A stretch of 64,000 nt of DNA, taken from Acanthacorydalis orientalis. Lineage: Eukaryota > Arthropoda > Insecta > Megaloptera > Corydalidae. The notes under the pieces were generated by a model. It saw only the letters and a program-made list of their open reading frames with translations, did no database searches and was not told where the DNA came from. Both the position numbers and the translations under genes were made by a program. The stretch spans positions 2,430,501 to 2,494,500 of the forward strand of contig CM068318.1 in assembly GCA_034766995.1 (NCBI GenBank). The letters are read 5' to 3'. Below are positions 1-11,799 of the stretch, in pieces; within the stretch, counting starts at the first letter, position 1, and each line of letters opens with the position of its first letter.

Positions 1-1209
1 TGTGACGTGAACTATTTCAGTATTTACTAAAACTAAATAAAATTACTGTTCACAACAAAGAGTTATATTAATTGTTCACATCACGTCAAGAGCTATATCG
101 AACGAATTCTCTGAAACGTTTCCTTCATGACATGTATTAAATGTTAAATTAAAACTAATTTAATCAAACGAACAGTTATGTTATTAGGAAATACCTGTCA
201 AGTGTTAAATGTCGAAAAAAAATTTAATTAGCATAAAATACAAACACATTTTTTGTATTCTCTTAAACGTCAAATACACGTCTGGTATTTCGCTCAGGAA
301 ACACAGTAAATTGAAAAGATAAAGTAATTATTTTAAATTCGACGAGATGAAAAAATATTATGAAAATGTTTACATGAGAAAGGTGTATCTGTATAATAAT
401 TTTAAGCAATAGGTCAAATGTTTTTAGTGTTTCTCAATCTTATCGAACTAAACGCTTCATTTTTTATAAATATTTTATATTTCTCTTCTATTTACTTACA
501 TTTAATTTCACTGTCTTGTATGAGAACGTGTCCGTTTTAAAAAGTCATAGTAAATTTCTTAAATTTAAAATTGTTTGAAACATGAAGTTCAGTTGAAGAC
601 AAGAAAGTTTATTCGCTCTTTATAAACAAGATCATAGATCAAATCTACGATAATATTATCAAATCGACTCTTAAGAAATCTAAACAGCTCTGTTGAAACC
701 CATTCATGTATAAATTAAACATAATATTTATTTGTGAATTCTTCAATCGTCAAAAAATTCTAATATTTTTTTAACAGGTAAACGTTTTCAATCTAAAGAG
801 AAACACAGTAATTTCAAAACTAATATGAAATGAATGTTTTTAAAAACGAAACGAGACAGACAGCTGGATGTTGATTCAAATCTTAATTCATTAATCACGT
901 TCCTGAGACGTCAACAACCAGCACAGACCTATCACTCTTATTGTTTGTGTAATTTCAATAAAACTGGAAAGAAATTGTACAAAAATATAATTAATTCGTG
1001 GATTTTGACAGGGATTAATAAAAGAATAACATTACAATTTCAAAATTAATTTGAAAACTGACTAGAGATACTAGTGTAAGCATTCTGCATGACGGAATGC
1101 GTTTTTTTAATACGAAATTTTCGACATAATGACTTGGACAGTTTTATTTTCGTCTGTAATAAAATTATATTACTCCATCTATTTTTGAAATATCATACAA
1201 ACACATTAA
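1..1209. other. AT-rich sequence without recognised gene
   Basis: Stops are frequent in all frames and the short open frames carry no familiar motif. A small hairpin, GCATTC...GAATGC, lies near 1079-1102. I see no transposon end or RNA gene. Confidence 0.5.
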
Positions 1210-1239
1210 CATATATACATATACATACATACATATATG

Positions 1240-1280
<41 letters not shown>
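1210..1280. repeat. (TA)n microsatellite with CATA units
   Basis: ATAC/ATAT units run into about 37 bp of pure TA repeat. Confidence 0.97.
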
Positions 1281-1285
<5 letters not shown>

Positions 1286-1928
1286 TGTGTGAAAACTCTC
1301 AAAGAATTTTAAACTTCACAAATGTATTCATTAAATACTTCTCGAAAGTGGAATGTAGTGTTTCCCAGAAGAATTACAAAATAAAACTTCTCGGGCGTTT
1401 TGAATCGTACAGAGATTTATAGAGGAAGTTTTTTGTTCATTCACACACCCGTCAGACGGTATGTATGAATATATAACGCCGGTGGGTATTTGGAAACACG
1501 GCGGTCTTTTGATTGACTGGAGTGCCTTTTTAATTCACTTGAAATAATATTTGTGAAACAGAAGGAAAAAAAAACAATTATAAGGCGTGGATTTAATACC
1601 GTTTCAATGTTTGATTCGGCGATTTCAGTAAATTAAACTCTCGATTGTATATTTTTCTCTTGAAAAAACATGTTGTAGGGATAAAATTATACCTATATCA
1701 GGTGTGTCTTATTTAACGCTCAGGATATTATCATGAAATTCAAGTGTTAAATAAAACAGCATTAAACAAGAATTCGAATACCCTGGTAAGGACGTAGAAT
1801 TTTCGGTAAAGCATTAATGAATTTTAAAACACAGTTGAAGGTAAAAGGTTCTTGGTTCGGTGCAATTATTCATTTAAAGATTATGTTCTATCAATTTCAA
1901 CAATTCATTTTCATAATTATTTAAAATA
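1281..1928. other. unassigned AT-rich spacer
   Basis: Between the TA array and mariner derivative M1. Slightly more mixed composition at 1430-1530, with no coding or repeat signature that I can name. Confidence 0.45.
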
Positions 1929-2401
1929 TTAGGTGTAAAAATTAATTCTGTCTTTAATTTGAATTAAACATAACTAAGATTTAAATTAAAATATTTTTTC
2001 GTTATTTTAGAATTTGTAAGTGCCAACTTTAAATTTAAAAATACCATATACTTTTGTTAAGTAGTTGGCATAACCTCACAAAATAATATTGAACGTAATC
2101 GCGTCCGAAAATTAGCATATTATGCATTGCATACTTTTTGAATTTTATTTGAAAAAATAAGGAAGGTACACACACGTACAATAACTGATAAAACAGTGGA
2201 AAAAGCCCGAGAATGGATACGACTTCATCGACTCAAAGCAGCCATATTTTTTTAATAAGGAACTCGTCAGTTACTTGATATATGGAACAAAGTTGTACAA
2301 AATAATTGGCGATATTTTGAGGTTTAAAATGTTTTGTTTTTCCATAAATAATCATTAATTTTTTTTATCAAAAAAGGCACCGAATTAGTTTGCACACCTA
2401 A
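1929..2401 (+). mobile_element. Short mariner derivative M1 (family M)
   Basis: A 473-bp non-autonomous element. The left end reads TTAGGTGTAAAAATTAATTC; the right end is its inverted counterpart (GAATTAGTTTGCACACCTAA). TA dinucleotides flank both ends (1927-1928, 2402-2403), as Tc1/mariner insertion requires. Near 2096 it matches the stretch that begins the transposase in copies M2 and M4, but the ATG has decayed. Around 2255-2327 it encodes the C-terminal tail of a mariner-type transposase, readable as LLDIWNKVVQNNWRYFEV then stop. Catalytic domain and DNA-binding domain are missing, so the element could only move with help. An inner stretch near 2165 carries a short CA run. Confidence 0.85.
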
Positions 2402-3971
2402 TATTCGATTCGACCGATACGTTTGATTTTTCAAATTGATATTTTAAACGCTAATGTTCTCTTTTTCAATTCGATTTCTATTCTATAATTGTATCTGGTA
2501 GACAATAAGATACAAATCAGTGTTCGACTAAAACGAACCGGTTTGATAAAATTACAAACAAGCCGATATTTCAAGTGAACGGCGAACATTAAACCAGTCA
2601 TCAAAAATTAACGAAGCCACTTCTGTATCCAATTAAATTGATAAAACGATTAACGGCTAAGACTTGCTTCATTACCTCTAACGGAATGACAACTTCGGCG
2701 AACTCACGACAAAGAAAGACGACGATGTGTCAACCACTATCAAAACCCACAAATTTCGCGTTCGCCGAGGTTAAAGTTGCACTAATGTATGTCATTTCCT
2801 CGGCTCCATTTCGTCATCGTTCGTGAGGGCTTGTTATACGGGAAGAAGAGATAACCGTCCGCGTCTCAACTACCATTAAATTCTAGCTCCGAGCTTTCCG
2901 TTAAGTGAGACACACACACACACACAAATACGGTTACAGTTTCGTACACAGGATGATTGGAACTCGTTTCACATACTGGGAATGTTTTTTTTATCACTCG
3001 GGAAAAACTATTTGCGTTTATGGTCTCTTCAAAATGTCATTTATTAAATGTCAACGATATGAGATATTAATGTTTTCAATATATGAATAAACACAATAGT
3101 TTACACCTATTGTTCGGCAATTCGTTGAAAAATCTAGCAGCTATCTGAACCGACCGATCACTGGTTCGAAATCACATCGTTCACACCAACAACACTATTA
3201 CAAATGTAATTGGATTACGAGTAATAATATCGTGCACGGTTCAATTATATCATAAATCAAAATCCATTTCGAATGCCGGCCAGTGTACAAAAACAAGGAT
3301 TACGCTTTCAATATTTTATTATTCAGAAATACGTTTTATTCGATCGCATTCAGTTTATGTTATAGATTATATGCCGTCCGGTACACACAAAAACAATTAA
3401 AATTTTATATTAAAACACTAGAAATTTATATTTAATTATAGAACGAACTCGTCCGTGCACGAAATTCTAGACACTAGTGTGTATACCATTATTCGACACA
3501 CTAAAATATAATTTTATAATCGCGTTTTAGCTGTCAAACTGTAAAAATGAAATAATTTAATTATGCATCGGTTCATATAAAAAAGGATTATATGCTTAAT
3601 TGGCACGAAATCGTTATAAATGGATAATTCAATTACATTCGATATAATGTTAATAATTAAATAAAATATAATCTGTCAATAATTTCGATACAATCTAAAC
3701 AAATTCACTGGGTTACACAGATTATTAGGTAGCAAAAAAAAAACGTATTCGTAAAAATAGATAAAATTTCAAAATATAATTTTTTTAAGAGTATAACCAC
3801 AAAAGATATGCCTGCTGAGAATTGGTACTCGAAGCCACTTTTTACCATGTGATTAAACAAAATTATAATCAATAAGAAACAGCATCGAATTAATTAATTA
3901 CAATTGTAGTTTAACACTGAAGTTGAATTCACTTGTATAAATGAATTAAAATCTCAAACATTGCATCTTTA
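2402..3971. other. Unassigned sequence with a GC-richer patch and a CA run
   Basis: 2590-2900 is richer in GC and CpG than its surroundings and holds a 62-codon open frame (2638-2826) with no recognised domain. A (CA)n run lies at 2909-2926. The rest is AT-rich. The patch may be conserved non-coding DNA; I cannot tell from one sequence. Confidence 0.4.
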
Positions 3972-4044
3972 TCAGGTCGGTAGAAAATTAATTATCGCCT
4001 TCAAATTCATATACATTACCGCAATTATCTTCCTACCGACCTAA
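3972..4044. mobile_element. 73-bp mini-MITE with mariner-like ends
   Basis: Two inverted ends of about 25 bp, TCAGGTCGGTAGAAAATTAA on the left and, read inverted, TTAGGTCGGTAGGAAGATAA on the right, are separated by about 23 bp. TA lies on both sides (3970-3971, 4045-4046). The structure fits a mariner element reduced to its terminal repeats. No coding capacity. Confidence 0.65.
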
Positions 4045-4204
4045 TATAATAAAATATCCAACGATTCGTTACCTTCCAAACCACAGCATTTTATTTGCAG
4101 TGTGTGTTAATTTATTTATAAATAATTAATATCTTTTGAATTCTATGAAATGAGTGTTGAGATGTGTTTCATTTTCAAGTATCTATAGATAACTACAGAG
4201 AGAT

Positions 4205-4349
4205 CTACAGATGTGCGATACGTCAGTTACTCGACAGATGAAACAAAGTTATACAATAGGGGATGATACTTTGAGGAATGAAATGTATTCCATTTTTCCG
4301 AAAACATTTCATTTTCTATGCAAAAAGGACACTGAATTAATTTGTACAG
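4205..4349 (+). mobile_element. 5'-truncated mariner derivative M5 (family M)
   Basis: Only the 3' third of a family M element remains. It has the decayed transposase tail (CGTCAGTTACTCGACAGATG then AACAAAGTTATACAA) and the A/T-rich 3' region ending in ACTGAATTAATTTGTACAG, which matches the right end of M1-M4. The final CCTAA of the other copies is GTTAA here. That TTAA is the target of the next element. Left of 4205 the similarity stops. Confidence 0.75.
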
Positions 4350-4353
4350 TTAA

Positions 4354-4688
4354 CCTTTAACGGTCCAGAAGTATTTTAAGTTTGGTTGCCGTTGGGTCCA
4401 AGCTATTTTTTATACGAAGAAAAATTATGTACTAAGGATTTTTATATGAGGTAAAAAGAAAAAAATATTTATTTTTAGTGAAAATTGCGGTGCACAGAAT
4501 ATACAGACAACAAATGGAAATAAATTAACTAAAAGGGACCGACGTGAGACTTAATGTGTTAAATGAAAATGTAATAACAAAAACAATGATAAAAATGATA
4601 AAATGATTTTTACCACAATATACGCGGCATTCGACCTAATAAGTGAAAGTGCTATGCCGCGTATATTGCGGCAATGGTACGTTAAGGG
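4354..4688. mobile_element. piggyBac-like MITE with TTAA target duplication
   Basis: A 335-bp element bounded by TTAA on both sides (4350-4353, 4689-4692). Its ends are inverted: CCTTTAACGGTCCA on the left and CCCTTAACGTACCA when the right end is read inverted. TTAA duplication and CC(C/T)TT-type ends are hallmarks of the piggyBac superfamily. There is no transposase. It carries a strong hairpin next to the right end. It sits at the last bases of truncated mariner copy M5, so it is younger than M5. Confidence 0.75.
4613..4671. repeat. 18-bp inverted repeat inside the piggyBac-like MITE
   Basis: Arms at 4613-4630 and 4654-4671 pair with a single mismatch around a 23-base loop. The arm core is CAATATACGCGGCAT. 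Subterminal hairpins are known in several piggyBac-like ends; this one is unusually GC-rich for the window. Confidence 0.85.
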
Positions 4689-4692
4689 TTAA

Positions 4693-6647
4693 TATACACA
4701 TGGAATTTATGTAAAATGTAATATTTCTACACGATCTAACATTTACAACAAATTAGCAATAAACATAAATTCACTATCAAATGTACAAAGTGTGTACAGG
4801 ACATTAAATGTCAAAACAAATCACATGATCGTACGTCAACGGTTGAAACTATTTCTATAAAATATGTTGAAGATGAAGGCGACAAAACACATATACATTA
4901 ATATACGTTAGCGACTGTGCTATGATTTATACATTAGCATGGTTGTTGAAATAAACCGAATGTAATTTAAATTCCAGTCAAAGATGTGTTTACATTCATA
5001 AAACAGTCAATTTTATGATTCTTCACATATATATGTGAATAATTCGACGGGATGATATGCCAAAGTACCTTGTTTAACACTTATACAACAAAGACATACA
5101 CTGTTTTCACTTTTGAAAATGAATACGAGTTACTCTAATAATAATAATAATAATCTAGTCGATACAACAAGGATGCTGTCTTCGGTAGCAGGATATATAC
5201 GAGGGTTGTATCTGATCTATAAACGTAACGTATCTGAAATGCGTCGAGGACGCACAGGAGGAAATCGTAGATAAGTCTTATGAATCTGTGTACCGTGTAT
5301 ATCACGTCGAAGAAAAGTCTCCGATCATATATTCCGGAAATCGTTATTACCATCTCGCTTTATGACACACAGTCGCGATACGGTTACACTGTTTACATAA
5401 CCTTTTGCATATCGAATAAATCAACCGGTGAGATATGGAACGAGAGTTGTGTACTATATACAGTCGATTAACAATTCCAATACCGAGATCAGTGACGGTT
5501 TTCTTTTTCTCTTCGAGCGGAAAATCGCGTATTCCGTGAAAGACCGCACGTGTTAAAAATGTGTGTTTTTTTTAGAGGTAAACTCTTTTAAAATATTTAT
5601 TAAATTCTGTTTTTATAGAAATGTTCTCAACACAATAAAGATACGTATTCATAGAAAGGCTTATTATAGGAGTGGAAGTTTGTATCTTGAATTTTCTATT
5701 TTCCTCGGGCATTTATTTGTTTCTATGCAAATGAATCGAGTTTAAAATCTTATTTTTATTAAAATATACGTTTAACAATTTTATCCAACTTAATAATCAA
5801 ACATCTACGTAACTCAATCAATTTTTAGCACTGATTACAATTTAATAAAGTGTCAAAAAAAAACGTAGCTCAAATGTTAGACTAAAATGTTAATACAACA
5901 AAAAATTCTGTTAAGAAGTGTACGTTAAATATAAAATATTTGTAAAAGAAATAATTAACTAAAATGTAACATGAATCTGGTTTAAAAGAAATATCTAATA
6001 GTGTGTTTGCTTTAGAACTATGAGTACCATGACATTTCTATTGAAATATGCATAAATAATAATTAAAAATGAGCAATAATTTATAGAAAATTTTTATAGT
6101 ATGTGGATTATTGAAAAAATCATTAATTTCATTTTTATTATTCAGAACGAATTTTTTTTTTCAAAAAATAAAATATAATATTGAGTTAATGAAGTAATAA
6201 AGACACAATAGAAATTTAACATTATGATATGCTAAATCTGCGAATTTCGGCGAAAAACTTAAAATCTACCGTCTTTAAATTCCCAAACTGTTAAAGTACT
6301 ACCTCTTCTGCTAACATAGAAAAATCTAGCGGTAATACATGAAACGATTGTAAAGCAGGACTTTACACAAGACAATAATTAGAAAACTTAGTAAAACTAG
6401 CTCTCAGAGTTCCTATAACAAGGACTATAAGTTCAAACAATACTAACTGTAACTTTCTGTACAAACTAATCTCCTTGTCGTGTTCCTGTGGACCATTGTA
6501 CTCGTTGATTATTAACAGCACTTGATTCAACGTATTAATCGTCTTCAGATCGGTTTGGTGAATAGTGTAGAGGACGGAACCCATTGGTATTAAAAAATTA
6601 AATTAGATTTCCTATTCATTTTTATATAATCATTAACATTTAATTTA
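4693..6647. other. Spacer with (AAT)n and no recognised gene
   Basis: An (ATA)n trinucleotide tract lies at 5137-5156. The 5170-5470 part is less AT-rich and open in several short frames on both strands; none shows a domain. A 73-codon minus-strand frame at 6363-6584 has plausible codon balance but no flanking splice acceptor and no known motif. Confidence 0.4.
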
Positions 6648-7004
6648 ACAAATGAATTAATTTCTAACCGTACAAACCTCCCACACAAAATATTTCTGAT
6701 TACAAATGTTCATTCAATGATTACTGATCATTTTTAATTATTGTTTATGAGAGATTTCGATTCTAATTCCATCATCCTCAAAGCGTTGTACCGCAAAAAA
6801 ATCAATATTTAGAAATCATCAGTTTTAAAAATCCTCCCTTCAGATTTTTTTGTATCTTACAGCGCTGAATATAATAAAATCATCATTGAAATCTGTATAA
6901 ACAAGAATCGAAAATGGTCAATAATCATTCATTAAACATTTTCGATCAGAAAAATTTTGTGAAGTCAGTGAAAATGAATTTTGTAACACTGCCAGAATTG
7001 TATT
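6648..7004. mobile_element. Palindromic repeat P, near-complete copy
   Basis: The left arm (about 6648-6795) and right arm (about 6860-7004) are imperfect inverted copies. The left arm holds ACAAATGTTCATTCAATGAT and TCATCCTCAAAGCG; the right arm, read inverted, holds CTGATCGAAAATGTTT and the CAGCGCTGTAAGATAC centre. The arm end reads GCCAGAATTGTATT, matching the CAGAACTGTATTGT end of other copies. The left arm is shorter than the right. A 16-bp direct repeat with one mismatch (ATTAACATTTaATTTA at 6632-6647, ATTAACATTTgATTTA at 7005-7020) abuts both ends and may be a target-site duplication. Confidence 0.7.
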
Positions 7005-7630
7005 ATTAACATTTGATTTATTTGATTAGCACATACTTGGTTATACTTTTCTTTGTCAAATTTTTAATATTTTTTACATTTATTTATAAGCATATACACA
7101 TGCATACAAACGCTTACCGTTAAAATAATTCTCTTTAAAGTTTTATAGCAATTTTAAAATAACAACAAACCTTCTACTAAACTTTCAGACCTAATTAAAT
7201 ATTCTAAAAGTAAATTTCAATTTCACTGATATATAATACTATTTGTTAATCGATACGTTGTGCATATTTCATAAAACACTCCAAAACCAATAATAATAAA
7301 ATTACCGTACTAGCTGTTACACACTAACATTGAGGTACTAAATATTTTATAGACTATAAATATTTGACTGTTACTAAAGTTGTATTCATAATAAATTACA
7401 TTTGAAATTCTAATTAGATTTGTAAGTAAAACTAGTTTATTTCTCTATATAAACAAAAAATTGGTCCTGCTCTGGGATGATTACTTTTATTCGTATTCTG
7501 ACTGGCCAATAAGGTTTGTTTACAATTATGTCATCTTTGTTAATTTATCAAGTAACGTGTCTCAAAGGAGGGGGCAAACGGAACGAGTAGGGGGCCGAGT
7601 CCACTGGTCATACAAAAAAAAGTATAAAAA
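7005..7630. other. Spacer between repeats P and M2
   Basis: Very AT-rich. 7560-7610 is GC-richer (GGAGGGGGCAAACGG) without an assignable role. Confidence 0.4.
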
Positions 7631-8122
7631 GCAGGTGTAACAATTAATTCTGTACCTTTCGAATTGAATCAATCATAACTCTGTTTTAAATTAAAATATT
7701 TTCTTATCGTTTAAATATTTTGAACTGCCAACCTTAACATTTAAAAACATTTTATATTTTGGTCAAGCAATTGGCATAACCTCACAAAACATCAGTGAAC
7801 ACGATGGCGTCCAAAAAGCAGCAAATTAGGCATTGAATACTTTATTGATGATTGGAATGATTTGTTTAGGTTTAGAGACAGATGTTATGACGCATAAATG
7901 TTAAAACAGTAGAAGAGATCCGAAAATGTATTAAGATTTAATTGATTCAAAGCTGAAATATTTCTTTCAACAAGTGTTTCGTCAGTTAATCCAATAGATG
8001 GACCAAAGTTATATAAAATAATGGGGGATATTTTGAGGATTGAAATGTGTTCCACTTTTCTGCCCATAAACATTCATTTCCTATTTAAAAAAAACAAACA
8101 CCGAATTAATTTATACACCTAA
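7631..8122 (+). mobile_element. Short mariner derivative M2 (family M)
   Basis: A 492-bp element. The right end has an exact TTAGGTGTATAAATTAATTC (read inverted) and TA at 8123-8124. The left end, GCAGGTGTAACAATTAATTC, has lost the first TT and the TA to mutation. It keeps the transposase start: ATG at 7804 opens MASKKQQIRH before a stop, matching the N-terminus typical of mariner-type transposases. The C-terminal tail follows near 7977-8043 with the readable piece RWTKV then NNGGYFED and stop. Nearly all of the helix-turn-helix and catalytic domains are absent. Confidence 0.82.
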
Positions 8123-8637
8123 TAAAAATATCACTATTGAAAATTGTGTTAAAATCCTAGATTGTTTTATCGATAAAACATCATACAGTTTGTGTGTTTT
8201 TTTGATTTAATACTTATTCGATTTCATACTTTTCATTTAAATTATAAAATTACACATTTCCAATTGATTATATCGCGCATATAAATAATTTTAAAACGAT
8301 AACACGCCGATTTCAATTCCATTATAGTATGTTTTTTTTTTATTATTCAATACCAATTATGCAATTAGTCGTACGTTACACTTTCAAATTAACATGAAAA
8401 TAGGATTTTAATAAATTTTCAATTTGTGAAATACGATACGTGGACGATAAACGAAAGTGTACCGTTCGTGCTAGTTTGCTATAAAATAAATTTTAATTGA
8501 AACACTCGAAAATAACAAGCTTTCATATCAATGCGAACAGTTATAAAAAATGTGGAGATTGAGATACGTTCTATTTTCTAACATTACAAACATAAAACTT
8601 CATTACAACATGCCAAATGTTATGAGAAACGACTGTG

Positions 8638-8640
<3 letters not shown>
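8123..8640. other. AT-rich spacer
   Basis: Contains a T-run near 8332-8342. No feature recognised. Confidence 0.4.

Positions 8641-8709
<69 letters not shown>
8641..8709. repeat. (TA)n microsatellite
   Basis: About 34 TA units followed by a short GAGAGGGAGAGTGAGTGTGT tail. Confidence 0.98.
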
Positions 8710-8711
<2 letters not shown>

Positions 8712-9071
8712 AGAGGGAGAGTGAGTGTGTGTAGAGCAATCAAATATTTATTTTTCTTTTAAAAAATAAAGAGAATATAAACACAACACACAAACGATGT
8801 CTTTATTAGAATTTTTTGTTGAGTGAATTTCTGTGTAACAATATTTTTAAAGTTGTATACATTTGCCAGAAGAAAAAAGTATGTACCACATCATTAATAA
8901 TAATATGAATTTTATGTTTGATATGTTACAAAAATGTCGTACAATAATTCAGTGCATGTATTTCTTCATGTATTTTTCCCTGTTAGAGAGAATGAAGGTA
9001 CATTTTTACTTTTAATGAATGTGAAACGATTTCAACTTGACACAGAAGTGTGTAAGCATAAATATACATAC

Positions 9072-9110
<39 letters not shown>

Positions 9111-9690
9111 CATGTTACTCTGTGTTATAAAGTTTCAAAAGTTTTATAAACTTCCAAAGATATTTACTTACAAATGATCGATTGGAGTTTTGTCAATACA
9201 TATTCTTTGAAATTGAAAATATCGCAGATGTGGTGTAGTATATATATATATATATATATACTCACAAGCCCGTACGAATATAAAGAATGTCCCACAAAGA
9301 TATGCTGTAACATTGTATAGATGCAAAGATGTAAAATGGGCAAAAAACTGAATGCAGACACGCGGTCTCCAACAATTCATTCAAAAATACAGGTCGTTTT
9401 ACTTTTACTTCATAGTGGAAATGGATTTTCTTATTCGGTTTCATGTTTTTATACTTTTTTGTTTTATTTATGAAAAGAGTTTCTTGAAAGAAATTCCAAG
9501 AGTTGATTTTTTTTAAAATGTAATAAATGTTCTTCTTCTTCTTCTAATATACAATAAATTTTATAATAGAATTTGTATACAGATTCAGAATTTCCGAATA
9601 CAAATTCATGGAATATCTTTGTGGAAAACCATGTTAAATAATACTAAAAAAAATCTACAAAAGAAACTCATAATTTTTCGAAATTACGAT
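8710..9690. repeat. Region with two short TA arrays and a CTT run
   Basis: TA arrays lie at 9076-9108 and 9239-9260, and a short CTT tract at 9532-9546. Overlapping minus-strand frames at 9164-9444 run up to a GTGAGT donor-like site at the second TA array, but no acceptor or domain supports an exon. Confidence 0.6.
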
Positions 9691-9706
9691 CAATCGAAAT
9701 TATGAC

Positions 9707-9950
9707 ATTTCACTCATCTCCCAATCCATTCAGTCAAAAATGTTCGATGATTGATTATTGATAATTTTTTATTCTGGTATTTATGCGGTCCTTAATGATG
9801 ATTCTATCATTTTAATAGCACCATTGTGCAGAAAAATCAGATTTCTGTACCTCAGTGCTCTGAGAATGATGACATAGCAATCGAAATGCACATAAGTCGC
9901 AAAAGAAGGTGACACTGAATTATCGAATATTTACGGTCGGAATTGTTTTC
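9707..9950. mobile_element. Palindromic repeat P copy
   Basis: The left arm (AGTCAAAAATGTTCGATGATT, about 9733) and the right arm (CTCTGAGAATGATGACATAGC, then ATCGAAATGCACATAAGT) face each other across a centre with CAGAAAAATCAGATTTCTGT, itself a short palindrome. The outer ends have decayed. Confidence 0.6.
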
Positions 9951-10112
9951 TTCTTTGCAGTATGGTGAGAAAAACATTTTACAAAAATGAATTCATCCAA
10001 GGTATCAAAAACTACCCAGTCATAATTCTCCGGAGGATAGTAAATACTGTTAAAACGGATCGTAGTTAAATATGAATGAATTTAAAAAATAAAAATTAAA
10101 AACTTCTTAAAT

Positions 10113-10196
<84 letters not shown>
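10113..10196. repeat. Compound (AC)n(AT)n microsatellite
   Basis: About 13 AC units pass directly into about 29 AT units. Confidence 0.98.
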
Positions 10197-10199
<3 letters not shown>

Positions 10200-11414
10200 A
10201 ATACATGCATTTATAAAACAATCATTTGTATTGTGGATCCTCGTACAGCCACCATCATAACAGAAGCATAATGTTAAGCTATCTGTAGATAATACATATA
10301 AATACACATCTCCTAGAATATTAAGTAGCTATATACGAAGACAATTGACCCTAATCAAAATAACGAACACAAGCCTCGGGATTAGAGAAACAGCTTAAAC
10401 AAAATTCACATTTGAATAATTTCTATGAATACAACGAGAGGGTTAGACAGAAATGAAAGTAAACGTTAATTAACTTAAATGTGGAGTACTGGAGCGGCGT
10501 TGCGGTCAGTGTGTTTCCATACGATTCGGAAAAAAAATATTTAAAATCGTATCCGGATCGTACAATCGTCGAGATAAACTAAATTAAAATGGCATTAATT
10601 GATCTGTATCGGGGTGATTTTATTGTATGTGGTTTGAGATTTAGATCTTTTTTCATGTAATAGATGTAAAAAAGTTACTCGGATTGTTTACAAACATTGT
10701 AATCACAAAAATTAAAAATACTGTTATCTTAAAATGAATTAAATAGTTAATTACTAATTATTATAATTATACTTAATTACCAGCCTACAAATAACTTAAA
10801 GTTAAGTCCATATCATTACAAAGATTACAAAAAATGCAAAAAACTGAATGACTAAATGAAAATAATTTATACTGTAGCTAAATTCACTTTAAATTTTTCA
10901 TAAACATTCTTTTTTTATAGATTTGTCTGGACACTGAAGATGATGATAACGCCATATGATCAACACTAGGAAATGACACCAATCTACTGAACATTTTCGA
11001 TGAGAAACAATGTATACATCTTTTGGGTGAGTGGATATTCATTTTTACTAGAAAACAGTACTGTCTTTTTTCCACAATCTTGAGGTAGTTCTTGTCTATC
11101 ATATTTCGTGAAAGGATTATTCATTTAAAAATATAATTTTATACAAATAACATTTCTTAAAACAGTAAAACTTCAATAATATTTTTTTAAAAAAGAGTTT
11201 TTCCACAAAAGAGTATCGGTTTTCATTTATATTCCAAAAGATGATTTTTTTCAAAATAGAATAAACTTAAAATAAATTAGATTATGTATTTTTTTAAATA
11301 GTATTTATAAAACTAAGCGAACGTCGCGTTCCATTATTTATAAAATGTTAAAATTAAAAAAAAAAATATTCTGAAAATTACCTTTCTCATATACACCTTC
11401 TTTACATTCCTTTT

Positions 11415-11416
<2 letters not shown>
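10197..11416. other. AT-rich spacer
   Basis: A 72-codon minus-strand frame at 10884-11102 shows no motif. 10480-10580 is slightly richer in CpG. Confidence 0.4.

Positions 11417-11470
<54 letters not shown>
11417..11470. repeat. (TA)n microsatellite
   Basis: Pure TA repeat, immediately left of repeat C copy 1. Confidence 0.97.
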
Positions 11471-11474
<4 letters not shown>

Positions 11475-11477
11475 CAC

Positions 11478-11715
11478 TGGAAGGATCTACCCCATACTCG
11501 CTAACGCTATCTCTTCTCTAATAAACAGAAATTAACAATTAAATACACCCAAATAATACGCATAAATATTTTTATCGGAAAAGCTTTTCAACTAATTAGG
11601 ATAAAGATCATTCGATCACGCGATTCGTAGTAACCAGTCATAAAAGACCACGTGACTGATATCACCAATCAGAGAACGAATAGAAGCCACGGGAACGGCA
11701 TCACTGTTTCATTAT
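11478..11715 (+). repeat. Repeat family C, copy 1
   Basis: Shares two blocks with the copy at 27.07 kb: AGAAATTAACAATT near 11530, and ACTGATATCACCAATCAGAG near 11657, matching ACTGATGTCAACCAATCAGA there. More diverged than the other two copies and only one CCAAT box is clear. It is squeezed between two TA arrays. Confidence 0.55.

Positions 11716-11718
<3 letters not shown>

Positions 11719-11767
<49 letters not shown>
11719..11767. repeat. (TA)n microsatellite with GA tail
   Basis: ATT units, then TA, then TGTG and an impure GAGAGA tract to about 11800. Confidence 0.97.
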
Positions 11768-11773
<6 letters not shown>

Positions 11774-11799
11774 AAAGAGAGAGAGAAAGAGACAGAGTT

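Noticed and set aside
2638..2826. 62-codon plus-strand frame in a GC-richer patch
   Set aside because: No known motif and length within chance for that composition.
3165..3190. GGTTCGAAATC, like the B box of a tRNA gene or tRNA-derived SINE
   Set aside because: No A box at the right spacing and no cloverleaf arms upstream.
6363..6584. A 73-codon minus-strand frame with balanced codons (HQTDLKTINTLNQVLLIINE)
   Set aside because: No recognised domain, no acceptor upstream of its ATG, and no neighbouring coding sequence.
9164..9444. Overlapping minus-strand frames ending at a GTGAGT site beside a TA array
   Set aside because: Three mutually overlapping frames are open, none has a known motif, and no acceptor was found.
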